From Myxococcales bacterium (GTDB lineage: Bacteria > Myxococcota > Myxococcia > Myxococcales > Anaeromyxobacteraceae): a stretch of DNA of 64,000 bases. How positions within the stretch are numbered: the first letter of the stretch is position 1; each line of letters opens with the position of its first letter. The notes beneath the pieces were generated by a model. It ran no database searches, was not told the DNA's origin, and worked only from the letters and a program-made list of their open reading frames with translations. The position numbers and the translations under genes were made by a program. The DNA lies in the NCBI GenBank assembly GCA_021806645.1, contig JAJZQX010000011.1:62001-126000 (forward strand), given 5' to 3'. This document shows, one piece after another, positions 43,730 through 52,507 of this stretch.

Positions 43730-43949
43730 GCTTCAGCTCCGGCGCGGCCTCTTCCTCGGGCCGGTTCGCCGGGGTGATCGCACCAGCCAGGATCAGGTCG
43801 CTGTCGAGATCGGTGGCGATGTGACGCCTGTAACCGTTGAACCGCTTCGACTTGCTCTTCCGCCCATGCCGCATCTCGCCGTCCTCCACCGAGACGCGGC
43901 GGTCCGGCGCGACGCCCTCGCGGATCTTCACGCCGCCGCCAAAGTTCAT
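43730..43949 (-). mobile_element. Transposase fragment (IS1182-like DDE type)
   Basis: On the minus strand the sequence reads KIREGVAPDRRVSVEDGEMRHGRKSKSKRFNGYRRHIA, then DLILAGAITPANRPEEEAAPEL. This is the middle of a DDE transposase of the IS1182/IS5-like group, with the SVEDxEMRHGRKSxSKRFxGYK block before the second Asp (DLDSD). Similarity stops near 43730, and there is no N-terminal part. No terminal inverted repeats are visible. A dead remnant marking past insertion. Confidence 0.8.
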
Positions 43950-44074
43950 GGGGACTTCAAGCAGATCGGTGCTCTGGCCCGGGTCACGGACAGTGGGTGG
44001 AGCAGCGTGTTCGCCGTGATAGCTTCCCCCACGCCCTTCACTCCTGCGCCCCCGGGCCTCCCGCCGACCGCTCC

Positions 44075-45292
44075 ATGCCCAAAGCCTTGCCCCACAAGTG
44101 GCAGTTCAAGGCCAGGTTCCGGCGCCACGCCTTCGGGTGGCGCTCGCAGCCGGCCATGCAGCGGCTGAGGGAGGCGCTCACCGAGATCCGCAAGGCCGCC
44201 CGCCAGTCCCTGGTGATCGGCGCCGAGGGTGGGGTTGTGCTCATCGAGCGCCTCTCTCCGGCCATCGAGCAGGTGGACAGCTCCTCGGGCGCCATCGGCT
44301 CCGCCGTGTACGTGGCCCTCGAGGAGCTGGCGGGGCTCATCTCAGACGCTCCGGCCCCGCCGGCGGTGCGCGAGGCCTGGATCGAGCGGCTCTGGCAGGC
44401 CTTCAATGACGACGAGATCCCCTACCTCGAGAGCCTCGGCGAACACTGGGGCGCCATCTGCGGCTCGCGGGAGCGCGCCTCGGCGTGGGCCGACGAGCAC
44501 CTGTGGGTCACCTCCCAGGCGCTGGGCCCCGACCCGAGCATGCGCGGCTACTACAAGGGCGCGACCGCTTGCCTGAGCTGCCTGCACCGGGCCGAGCGGT
44601 TCGAGGAACTCCTGGCCCTGGTCGAGCGCGAGCCGACCGCCTTGTGGCACTACCGGGAGTGGGGCGTGCGCGCGCTCGTCGGCCTCGGCCGGAAGGACGA
44701 CGCAATCCGGTTCGCCGAGGCGAGCCGCGGCAAGTGGACCAACGACCTCGCCGTGGACAAGGCGTGCGAGGAGATCCTGCTCTCCTCCGGGCTGGCGGAC
44801 GAGGCGTACCGGCGCTACGGCGTCCGCGCGGGCCGTGGAGGCACCTTCCTCGCCACCTATCGAGCGCTGGCGAAGCGATACCCGCACAAGGCACCCGCCG
44901 AGCTGCTCGCTGACCTGGTGGCCACCACGCCCGGCCAGGAGGGGAAGTGGTTCGCCGCGGCGAAGGACGCGGGGCTCCTCGACGAGGCGCTGGCTCTCGC
45001 GAGCCGGACGCCGACCGACCCGAAGACGCTGACGCGGGCCGCCCGCGACCATGTCGAGGAGGAGCCCGAGTTTGCGCTCGGCGCCGGCATGGCCGCGCTG
45101 CGCTGGCTCGCCGAGGGATACGGCTACGAGATCACCGGCGCCGATGTCTGGTCGGCGTTCGCGAACACCATGAACGCAGCGCGAGTCCTGGGCCGCGAGC
45201 AGGCGGCGCGCGGTGAGATCCGGGCGCTGGTGGAGAGCGACCGGACCGGGTTCCTGGCGAAGGTGCTCGGGCGAGAGCTGGGGAGCGGTTGA
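44075..45292 (+). CDS. Hypothetical helical repeat protein
   Basis: 405 residues from the ATG at 44075 (frame open to 43997). The N-terminal LPHKWQFKARFRRHAFGWRSQPA is basic; the rest is helical with repeat-like Ala/Leu patterns (ACLSCLHRAERFEELLALV, WGVRALVGLGRKDDAIRFAE). HKWQFKARFRR and GYGYEITGADVW are striking conserved-looking blocks. I have no family name for it; it looks like a TPR-type scaffold. It lies directly upstream of the large helicase fusion on the same strand, about 100 bases from its start. Confidence 0.65.
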   Translation: MPKALPHKWQFKARFRRHAFGWRSQPAMQRLREALTEIRKAARQSLVIGAEGGVVLIERLSPAIEQVDSSSGAIGSAVYVALEELAGLISDAPAPPAVREAWIERLWQAFNDDEIPYLESLGEHWGAICGSRERASAWADEHLWVTSQALGPDPSMRGYYKGATACLSCLHRAERFEELLALVEREPTALWHYREWGVRALVGLGRKDDAIRFAEASRGKWTNDLAVDKACEEILLSSGLADEAYRRYGVRAGRGGTFLATYRALAKRYPHKAPAELLADLVATTPGQEGKWFAAAKDAGLLDEALALASRTPTDPKTLTRAARDHVEEEPEFALGAGMAALRWLAEGYGYEITGADVWSAFANTMNAARVLGREQAARGEIRALVESDRTGFLAKVLGRELGSG

Positions 45293-45391
45293 AGGAGCGA
45301 CCAGGCGGACGCCGCGATGGCCTCCTCCCAGCCGAACCAGGGGGATTGTGCGTCTTGGGATGTCCCTCCCGGTGCTACGCTCCCCTCGCTG

Positions 45392-48300
45392 ATGTCCTCC
45401 CCCTTTCTCTCCATGCCCGAGACCGCGTGGGTCGGCTCCAATGCCCTCGCCTTCGCGATCCGCGACAGCTTCCCGGTCACTCCAGGCCACACACTGGTCA
45501 TCCCGCGCCGCGAGATGCCGACCTGGTTCGACGCGACCCGCGAGGAGCAACTCGCGATCCTCGACCTCGTCGGCGAGGTGAAGCGCCAGCTCGACGCCGA
45601 GCTGCACCCGCACGGCTACAACGTCGGGTTCAACGCGGGCGAGGCGGCTGGCCAGACGGTGATGCACCTGCACGTCCACGTCATCCCCCGGTACGAGGGG
45701 GACATGGACGACCCGCGAGGCGGCGTCCGGCACGTCATCCCGTGGAAGGGGAACTACAAGCGCACGCTGGCGGCGCCGCTCGCGACGGGCGGCCTGGCCG
45801 ACCCGTTCCTCACCCACCTGCGGCCGCTCTTCGCGGAGAGCCGCGAGGTGGCCATCGTGGCCGCCTTTGTCCAGGACAGCGGCCTGGCGCTCCTGCAGGA
45901 CCCGGTGCTGTCCGCGGTGGCCCGCGGCGCGCGCGTGAAGCTGGTCACGGGCGACTACCTGGACATCACCCAGGCCGAGGCGCTCCAGCGGCTACTCGAC
46001 TGGCAGGGTGCACCGGCGCCGGAGGGCGAGGACGGGGCCTTCGAGGTCCGCATCGTCGAGACCGCGAAGCTGGCCGGACCGAGCCGCTCCTTCCATCCCA
46101 AGTCCTGGCGCTTCGAGGGGCCGGAGATGGGGGTCGCCTGGGTCGGCAGCTCCAATGTCTCCGCGTCGGCGCTTCGCTCCGGTGTGGAGTGGAACCTGCG
46201 GGTGGATCGTTGGCGCGACCCCGATGCGGTCGACCGGGTTCGGGCGGCCTTCCAGGCGCTCTGGGCGAGCGCCTCGCCGCTCACGCAGGCCTGGGTGGCG
46301 GCCTACGCCCAGCGAGCCCGTCAGCAGGTCGCGCGGCTGCCGCCGGGCGAGGCGGAGCCAGAGCCGCTCACGCCGGCGCCGAAGCCGCACCCGGTCCAGC
46401 TCGAGGCGCTCGATGCCCTGCAGCTGGCCCGGGCGGAGGGCAAGCGCCGGGCCCTGGTGGTCATGGCCACGGGCCTCGGCAAGACGCTGCTCGCCGCGCT
46501 CGACGCCGCGGCCTACGGCCGGGAGCTCGGCCACCCCACGCGCGTGCTCTTCCTGGCCCACCGCAAGGAGCTGCTGACGCAGGCCGCGACGACGCTCCGG
46601 CTGGTGTTGCGGGAGGGGCGGCCGAGCCTTCAGATCGGCTGGTACGCCGAAGGGCGCGCCGAGCTGGACGCCGACGTGGTGGTGGCGTCGATCCAGACCA
46701 TCGCGCGGCCGGAGCACCTCGACCGCCTGGCCGGCCAGGCCTTCGACTACGTGGTGGTGGACGAAGCGCACCACGCCGAGGCGGCCACCTACCGGCGAAT
46801 CCTCTCGCGCATCACGCCGGGCTTCCTGCTCGGCCTCACGGCCACGCCGGACCGCGCCGACGAGGGGGACATCGTCGGCCTCTTCGACGACCACGTGGCC
46901 TTCCGAGCCGACCTGGGCGTCGGCATCCAGGTCGGCCGCCTGGTGCCGTTCGCCTACTTCGGCCTGAAGGACACGGTCGACTACTCGTTCGAGAACATCC
47001 CGTGGCGGAACCGCCGCTTCGACCCGGCGGCCCTCGAGCGGGCGGTCCAGACCCAGCGGCGCATGGAGGCGCTCTGGGCAGCATGGCAGGAGCACCCAGG
47101 GACGAGGTCGCTCGTCTTCTGCTGCTCCATCGCGCACGCCGCCTTCGTCCAGCGCTGGCTCGCCGAGAAGGGGCTCCGCACCCGGCTGGTCCACTCCGGT
47201 CCGGGCTCGGACGACCGGAGCGCCGCGCTCAGCGATCTGGAGGCCGGTCACATCGACGCGGTCTGCGCGGTGGACCTCTTCAATGAAGGAGTGGATGTCC
47301 CGCTCATCGACAGGGTGGTGATGCTCCGCCCGACGGAGTCGCCGATTCTGTTCCTCCAGCAGCTGGGGCGCGGGCTGCGCACGGCCGAGGGCAAGGCGCA
47401 GCTCACGGTCATCGACTTCGTCGGCAACCACCGCGTCTTCCTGGACCGAGTGCGGACGCTGCTGTCGCTGGGTGGGCGCGGCACCGCGCTCCGGGAGCTC
47501 GTGGATGGCGCCGGCTCGCTCGAGCTGCCCAGCGGTTGCTCAGTGGAGATCGAGCTCGGGGCCATCGAGCTGCTCCGCTCGCTCCTGCCCCGGGGCGGCA
47601 GCGAGGTGGAGCGCGTCTACCGTGAGCTGTACGCCGCCCGGGGCGAGCGCCCGCGCATCGGCGAGCTGCTCCGGATGAACCTGTCGCCGAGCACACTCCG
47701 AGCGGCGCACGGGAGCTGGCTCGACTTCGTCGCTGGGGAGGGGCATCTGACCGCCGACGAGGTCAAGGTCCTCGCCGCGGCAGGGCGCTGGTTCTCGGAG
47801 CTCGAGACGTCGCCGATGACCAAGTGCTTCAAGATGGTCGTCCTGGAGGCGCTCATCGAGCAGGACGCGCTGCGCTCCGGCGTCACGCTGGAGCAACTCG
47901 CCGCGAAGTCCCACGAGATCCTCGCGCGCTCGCCGGAGCTGTTACAGGACCTGGAGGCCGTGAAGGAGCTGCCGGAGCCGAAGGCGCCGGACGCGAGGAC
48001 CTGGCAGGCCTACTGGCGGAAGAACCCGGTGGCGGCCTGGGCGGGGACGCCCGAGAAGCCGGGCGACTGGTTCCGGGTCGAGGGGGAGCGCTTCCAGCCC
48101 CGGCTGCCGATCCCAGACGGCCTGGACGAGGTCTTCGAGGAGCTGACGCTCGAGCTGGTGGACTACCGCCTGGCCATGTACCGGCGCCGGCTGGACCAGG
48201 CGGCGACGTCCGGCGCCTTCACCTGCAAGGTCTTCTCCAACAACAAGGGGCCGGTGCTCAAGCTGCCCGACCGGACCCGCCGGCCCGACCTGCCGTTGGG

Positions 48301-49645
48301 TGACGTGGACGTGCGCCTGCCGGACGGCTCCGTCTGGCGTTTCCGGTTCGTGTCCATCGCCTGCAACGTGGCGCATCCGGTCGGCAGCGACCGGAACCAG
48401 CTCGCTGACCTTCTCCGCCGCTGGTTTGGCCCGACGGCGGGTCGCCCCGGAACCGCCTTTCACGTCCGGTTCACGCCCTCGCCGGACGGCCTGTGGGTCG
48501 AGCCGCTGGGCCAGGTGATCGAGCTGCCACCCCGCGGCGCCGTCACGGCGTTCCCGTCCCTCCGGGCCGCCGCCGGCCGCGTCCTGGGAGAGGTGGCTGG
48601 GGCGCCCGAGCCCGAGCAGGTCTTGTTGCCGGTGAAGACTCGTGCCCCCGACATCTTCGCGGTGCGCGCGGCCGGCGACTCCATGGACGGCGGCGCGGAC
48701 CCCATTCGCGACGGCGACTGGTTGATCTTCAAGTACGCACGCGGCGCCGGCCTGGGCGCGGTGGAGGGGCGGGTTGCGCTGGTGGAGACCGAGGGCCAGC
48801 ACGGTGACGCCGGCTACCAGGTGAAGCGGGTGGTTCGGGAGGGTGGCCGCTGGTTCCTCGCGTCGGACCGCGCGGGTGCCGAGCGCTTCGAGGCCTCGGA
48901 ACAGACGCGGGTGGTGGCGCTCCTCGTCGAGCGGCTCCGCCCCGAGGCCCTGGCGCCCGAGGTCGGGGCAACCTTTGACGACGACGGGCTCGCCAAGGCC
49001 TTTGGCCTTGGCCAGCCGCCGGTGGACGGCCGGGTGGGTGGGCACCTGTTCCTGCTCGTCGAGAAGCGCGGGGAGCTGGTCGCGCCGGACCGCGTGAAGC
49101 GGCGCGTCGCCGACCGGCGGCCGGGCGAGACGGCCTACGTGCTTACCCGGGAGGGCCCGGAGGTGGCGTGGCGGTACGGCGGGGTAGGGCGGTGGAGCGA
49201 AGCCGCAGGGGCGTGGGTGCTGCCCGAGGTAGACTTCGCCACGTGGAGGGCGTTGGGGAAGGGCCGGAGCGCGTCACGTAGGCTGGCCCCGGTCTTCGAA
49301 ACCCGGGCCTCGGACCTGGTCGACCGGGTCCTGGCCACCGTGGCGGAGGGCGGCTGGGTCGAGTTCGGAGGGAAGCGCTGCCGAGTCGTCGGAAAGGCCA
49401 AGAGCGGCGGGCTCCGCGTCGACGGTGGCCCCGGTGGTTTCGCCGAGCGGACCGTCTCCCTTACCGATTTTGCGTGGGCGCTTGCGGCGAGCCGTGACGT
49501 CGAAGAGCACGGGGGCGTGCTGGACGAGGCACGGGTAAACCGGCTGCGTTACCTGGAGGGAACGCCAAAGGAGTCCACGCGGTGGATTGATACCGGATGG
49601 GCTCTCGTGGCGGTTCGCGGACTCGGTGGCAGTTCTGGCGAATGA
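45392..49645 (+). CDS. HIT / PLD / SF2 helicase / S24 peptidase fusion
   Basis: 1,417 residues from the ATG at 45392 (the frame is open from 45317). Residues 1-110 form a HIT domain with MHLHVHVIPRY (His92, His94, His96). Residues 140-290 are a phospholipase D-like nuclease domain with one HxK motif (FHPKSWRF, His235/Lys237) and VGSSN. Residues 330-690 are a superfamily 2 helicase: ATGLGKT (Lys364), DEAH (457-460), LTATPDR and QQLGRGLR. Residues 690-1050 resemble the DUF3427-type extension. Residues 1080-1190 match a LexA/S24 peptidase with the nucleophile in AAGDSMDG (Ser1097) and a candidate Lys1145. The last 240 residues are unassigned. A nucleic-acid defence role is inferred. Confidence 0.85.
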   Translation: MSSPFLSMPETAWVGSNALAFAIRDSFPVTPGHTLVIPRREMPTWFDATREEQLAILDLVGEVKRQLDAELHPHGYNVGFNAGEAAGQTVMHLHVHVIPRYEGDMDDPRGGVRHVIPWKGNYKRTLAAPLATGGLADPFLTHLRPLFAESREVAIVAAFVQDSGLALLQDPVLSAVARGARVKLVTGDYLDITQAEALQRLLDWQGAPAPEGEDGAFEVRIVETAKLAGPSRSFHPKSWRFEGPEMGVAWVGSSNVSASALRSGVEWNLRVDRWRDPDAVDRVRAAFQALWASASPLTQAWVAAYAQRARQQVARLPPGEAEPEPLTPAPKPHPVQLEALDALQLARAEGKRRALVVMATGLGKTLLAALDAAAYGRELGHPTRVLFLAHRKELLTQAATTLRLVLREGRPSLQIGWYAEGRAELDADVVVASIQTIARPEHLDRLAGQAFDYVVVDEAHHAEAATYRRILSRITPGFLLGLTATPDRADEGDIVGLFDDHVAFRADLGVGIQVGRLVPFAYFGLKDTVDYSFENIPWRNRRFDPAALERAVQTQRRMEALWAAWQEHPGTRSLVFCCSIAHAAFVQRWLAEKGLRTRLVHSGPGSDDRSAALSDLEAGHIDAVCAVDLFNEGVDVPLIDRVVMLRPTESPILFLQQLGRGLRTAEGKAQLTVIDFVGNHRVFLDRVRTLLSLGGRGTALRELVDGAGSLELPSGCSVEIELGAIELLRSLLPRGGSEVERVYRELYAARGERPRIGELLRMNLSPSTLRAAHGSWLDFVAGEGHLTADEVKVLAAAGRWFSELETSPMTKCFKMVVLEALIEQDALRSGVTLEQLAAKSHEILARSPELLQDLEAVKELPEPKAPDARTWQAYWRKNPVAAWAGTPEKPGDWFRVEGERFQPRLPIPDGLDEVFEELTLELVDYRLAMYRRRLDQAATSGAFTCKVFSNNKGPVLKLPDRTRRPDLPLGDVDVRLPDGSVWRFRFVSIACNVAHPVGSDRNQLADLLRRWFGPTAGRPGTAFHVRFTPSPDGLWVEPLGQVIELPPRGAVTAFPSLRAAAGRVLGEVAGAPEPEQVLLPVKTRAPDIFAVRAAGDSMDGGADPIRDGDWLIFKYARGAGLGAVEGRVALVETEGQHGDAGYQVKRVVREGGRWFLASDRAGAERFEASEQTRVVALLVERLRPEALAPEVGATFDDDGLAKAFGLGQPPVDGRVGGHLFLLVEKRGELVAPDRVKRRVADRRPGETAYVLTREGPEVAWRYGGVGRWSEAAGAWVLPEVDFATWRALGKGRSASRRLAPVFETRASDLVDRVLATVAEGGWVEFGGKRCRVVGKAKSGGLRVDGGPGGFAERTVSLTDFAWALAASRDVEEHGGVLDEARVNRLRYLEGTPKESTRWIDTGWALVAVRGLGGSSGE

Positions 49646-49928
49646 CCCGGTACCGGGCCGCAGGGGTTACCAGCGGGGCCGCATGGTCAGGCAGCCGTTA
49701 CGAAATCGCCGCCCCTGAGGCTCAGGACCGCACGTAAGAGTCCAATCGCTCCTTGTGAACATTGGGACTTTGCGAAGCAGTCCACCGCGCCGGAGCAAGC
49801 CGAGATGACCTCACGGACCGCAAAGGCGTGCAAGGTGGTTGTCCTGCGATTGGATTTGATCTGCGGGTTGAAGGCCATACACTCGCAGCCAGCTTGCTCA
49901 CTCAGCTCAACCCAAGGTGGATGCCACG

Positions 49929-50672
49929 ATGAACGAGACCACCCTCCGCCGTCTCCTGAAGCGCGTCGCCAGCGGTGCCACCCCGCTCGACGCGGCGGTG
50001 GCGGCGCTCAAGGCCGCCCCTTTCGAGCGGCTCGGCGACGTGGCCACGCTCGATACCCACCGGGCCCTGCGCCAGGGGATGCCGGAGGTGGTGCTGGCCG
50101 ATCGCAAGTCAGCGGCGCAGCTGGTGGCCATCGTCAAGCGGCTGGCCGCCCACGGCCCGCTGCTGGTGACGCGCCTCTCGCCGGAGAAGGCCGTGCCGGT
50201 GAAGCGGGCCGTCAAGGGGTCGATCTACGACCCGGTCTCGCGCACCCTGCGGCGCGGCCGGATGGAGCTCCCGGCGCTGGGGCCGGTGGCGGTCTGCTGC
50301 GCCGGCACCAGCGACGTGCCGGTCTGCGAGGAGGCGGTGGTCACCCTCGAGGTCATGGGGGTCGAGGCGCTGCGCGTCTATGACGTGGGCGTGGCCGGGA
50401 TCCACCGGCTGCTGGCGCGGCGCGAGGAGCTCACCCGGGCCCGCGCCGTGGTGGTGGCGGCCGGCATGGAGGGGGCGCTGCCGAGTGTGGTGGGCGGCCT
50501 GGTGGGGCGTCCGGTCATCGCCGTGCCGACCTCGGTCGGCTACGGGGCCTCGCTGGGCGGCATCGCCGCGCTGCTGGCCATGCTCAACTCCTGCGCCCCC
50601 AACGTGACCGTGGTCAACATCGACAACGGTTTCGGCGCCGGCTTCGTGGCGGGGTTGATCGCCCGCGGCTGA
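49929..50672 (+). CDS. larB: LarB, NaAD carboxylase/hydrolase of nickel-pincer synthesis
   Basis: 247 residues. LarB carboxylates the pyridine ring of nicotinic acid adenine dinucleotide and cleaves the product to begin nickel-pincer nucleotide (NPN) synthesis. The C-terminal half is a PurE/AIR-carboxylase-like domain: VAVCCAGTSDVPVCEEA, YDVGVAGIHRLL, VVVAAGMEGALPSVVGGL, VIAVPTSVGYGASLGG. The N-terminal FERLGDVATLDTHRALRQGMPEVVLAD is typical of LarB. The ATG at 49929 is preferred; a GTG at 49917 is in frame. larC follows within about 20 bases. Confidence 0.93.
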   Translation: MNETTLRRLLKRVASGATPLDAAVAALKAAPFERLGDVATLDTHRALRQGMPEVVLADRKSAAQLVAIVKRLAAHGPLLVTRLSPEKAVPVKRAVKGSIYDPVSRTLRRGRMELPALGPVAVCCAGTSDVPVCEEAVVTLEVMGVEALRVYDVGVAGIHRLLARREELTRARAVVVAAGMEGALPSVVGGLVGRPVIAVPTSVGYGASLGGIAALLAMLNSCAPNVTVVNIDNGFGAGFVAGLIARG

Positions 50673-50693
50673 CGTGCTCCGCTCACGGTGACC

Positions 50694-51419
50694 ATGCCCC
50701 AGCGCCTCCTTCTCCTCGAACCGATCGGCGGCCTGGCCGGCGACATGTTCCTCGCCGCCGCGCTCGACCTGGGCGTGGACCGCGCCGACCTGGAGGCGCA
50801 GCTCGCCACCTTGGCGCTACCGGGCTGGCGGCTGGATGTGCGCCGGATCGAGGTGAACGCCATCGCAGCCATCCACGTCGACGTGTACGTCGATGGTCCG
50901 CCCGGCCCGGCCCGGCGGCTCGCCGATCTGACTGCCATCGTCGAGTCGAGCGGCCTCTCGCCGCGGAGCCGGGCGGCGGCCCGTGACCTCTTCACCCGGC
51001 TGGCTCGGGCCGAGGCCAAGGTGCACGGCTGCGGCGTCGAGGAGGTCCACTTCCACGAGGTCGGGGCAGTCGACTCGATCATCGACGTCTGCGGCGCGGT
51101 GGTGGTGATGGAGCTGCTTGGCTGGCCGCGCGCGGTGGCCTCGCCGCCCGAACTCGGCAGCGGCTTCGTCAAGACCGCGCACGGCCTGCTCCCGGTCCCG
51201 CCGCCGGCGGTGCTGGAGCTGCTGGTCGGCCTGCCGGTGCGGCCGGGCGGGCCGGCCGGTGAGGCGGTCACTCCCACCGGGGCGGCGCTGCTGGCCGGCC
51301 TCTTCGAACTCGGCCCGCTCCCGGCCCACCGCCCCGGCCGGATCGGTTACGGCGCCGGCACGGCGCGCTGGATCGACAGGCCCAACCTGGTCCGGCTCAC
51401 GCTGGGAGAAGCGGTGTAG
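50694..51419 (+). CDS. larC: LarC, nickel insertase, short form (LarC1 part only)
   Basis: 241 residues. LarC inserts nickel into the pincer cofactor using CTP. The sequence begins [19 protein letters not shown] and includes [26 protein letters not shown] and [13 protein letters not shown], then [18 protein letters not shown] and stops. In the family these features make up the first part (LarC1); the following part of about 150 residues (LarC2), which in Lactiplantibacillus is reached by frameshift, is absent. Only 62 bases separate the stop from larE on the other strand, so LarC2 is not encoded next door. Confidence 0.85.
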   Translation: MPQRLLLLEPIGGLAGDMFLAAALDLGVDRADLEAQLATLALPGWRLDVRRIEVNAIAAIHVDVYVDGPPGPARRLADLTAIVESSGLSPRSRAAARDLFTRLARAEAKVHGCGVEEVHFHEVGAVDSIIDVCGAVVVMELLGWPRAVASPPELGSGFVKTAHGLLPVPPPAVLELLVGLPVRPGGPAGEAVTPTGAALLAGLFELGPLPAHRPGRIGYGAGTARWIDRPNLVRLTLGEAV

Positions 51420-51481
51420 GTCGGGAAACCGGACGCCGAGGCGCCGCTGATCCCTCCGGAAGCGCCGTCGTGCCAGCCTGG

Positions 51482-52324
51482 CTACAGGACCGGAAGCGGA
51501 CGGCCAGCAAGTTCGTTCAACCGACCGGTGCGGAAGGGCTCCAGATCGAGCGCCACCAGCTTGAAGCCCGCCAGCTTCACTGCGCTCGCAACATCGGCAC
51601 GGCGAGCATATGCCGTGTCCATCTCCTCGGCCGAGACCTCGACCCGACCGATGTCCCCGTGCCAGCGTACGCGAAAATTCCGCAGGCCAAGGTCCCGGAG
51701 TGCCGCCTCGGCCCGCTCCACTTGCAGGAGGCGCTCCGGAGTCACCTCGGTGCCGTACGGGAGGCGTGACGCAAGGCAGGCCATCTGCGGCTTGTCCCAG
51801 GTCGGCAGCCCGAGCGAACGGCTCCAGGATCGGATCTCGTCCTTGGTGAGCCCAGCGTCCGCCAGCGGGGAGGAAACATTTGCTTCCAAGGCTGCTCGGT
51901 GGCCTGGTCGATGGTCCCGCCGGTCATCGGCATTGAAGCCGTCGACGACGGCAGGCAACCCCTCCCGCTGTGCCGTGTGGGCGCAGAGCCTGTAGAGCTC
52001 AGTCTTGCAGAAGTAGCAGCGGTCCAGATCGTTTGCTCGGTAACGCGGGTCCGCTCCCTCCTGGCTCTCGACCGCGAGATGACGCACACCGAGAAGGGTG
52101 GCGAGCTGCCGCGCCGCGTCTCGCTCGGACCGAGGCACACTCGGCGAGTGCGCCGTGAGGGCGACGACCCGGTCCCCGAGCACGTCGTGAGCAACAGCAA
52201 GAACGAGGGCCGAGTCGACGCCCCCGGAAAAGGCCACGAGCACGCCCTTCAGCTCCGCGAGCAAGGCCCGCAGTCGCGCCATCTTGTCTGCGCTCTGGCG
52301 TTGAAGCTCGATGTGGTCGGTCAT
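51482..52324 (-). CDS. larE: LarE, sulfur-donating ATP pyrophosphatase
   Basis: 280 residues. LarE adenylates the dicarboxylated pyridine and donates sulfur to form the dithio pincer. The PP-loop is AFSGGVDSALVL (33-38). RCYFCKTELY (Cys103, Cys106) is the conserved pair, and Cys183 in MACLASRLPYG is at the position of the sacrificial Cys176 of Lactiplantibacillus LarE. So this enzyme is of the Cys (single-turnover sulfur donor) type. It is convergent with larB-larC. Its start at 52324 lies about 165 bases from the IclR gene, so the two diverge. Confidence 0.92.
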   Translation of the reverse strand: MTDHIELQRQSADKMARLRALLAELKGVLVAFSGGVDSALVLAVAHDVLGDRVVALTAHSPSVPRSERDAARQLATLLGVRHLAVESQEGADPRYRANDLDRCYFCKTELYRLCAHTAQREGLPAVVDGFNADDRRDHRPGHRAALEANVSSPLADAGLTKDEIRSWSRSLGLPTWDKPQMACLASRLPYGTEVTPERLLQVERAEAALRDLGLRNFRVRWHGDIGRVEVSAEEMDTAYARRADVASAVKLAGFKLVALDLEPFRTGRLNELAGRPLPVL

Positions 52325-52449
52325 GGTCCTGCTGGCCTCCTGCAGGTGATAGTCCGGCGACCCGGCTCGTGCATCTGGAAATCGGTCGTACCAGGTCTGG
52401 GAAGCGACTTCGGTGACCAGCCAGGGCGGCCGTGGACCAGTGACTTCGC

Positions 52450-52478
52450 TTGACAGGTCAATTCCGGTCGGGTACCGC
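52450..52478 (+). promoter_or_regulatory. Candidate promoter of the IclR-LarA-like operon
   Basis: TTGACA (52450-52455), a perfect -35 hexamer, is followed after 17 bases by TACCGC (52473-52478), a weak -10. Transcription would start close to the inverted repeat at 52490, so a regulator bound there would block initiation. Confidence 0.5.
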
Positions 52479-52489
52479 TGAGCACATCC

Positions 52490-52507
52490 GTGAAATCACC
52501 ATTTCAC
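52490..52507. promoter_or_regulatory. IclR-type operator over the regulator's start codon
   Basis: GTGAAAT-CACC-ATTTCAC is a perfect inverted repeat with 7-base arms. It overlaps the GTG start of the IclR gene and resembles IclR-family operators (TGGAAAT...ATTTCCA). A second, weaker pair (TTTCA-CATTC-TGAAA) overlaps its right side. It very likely mediates autoregulation. Confidence 0.6.

Noticed and set aside
43640-44074. Complete insertion sequence around the transposase fragment
   Set aside because: No start, no N-terminal domain, no terminal inverted repeats or target duplication could be seen.
45317-45391. Start of the helicase fusion at 45317
   Set aside because: The extra 25 residues are unlike HIT proteins; the HIT fold begins right after the Met at 45392, although no ribosome binding site is obvious for either.
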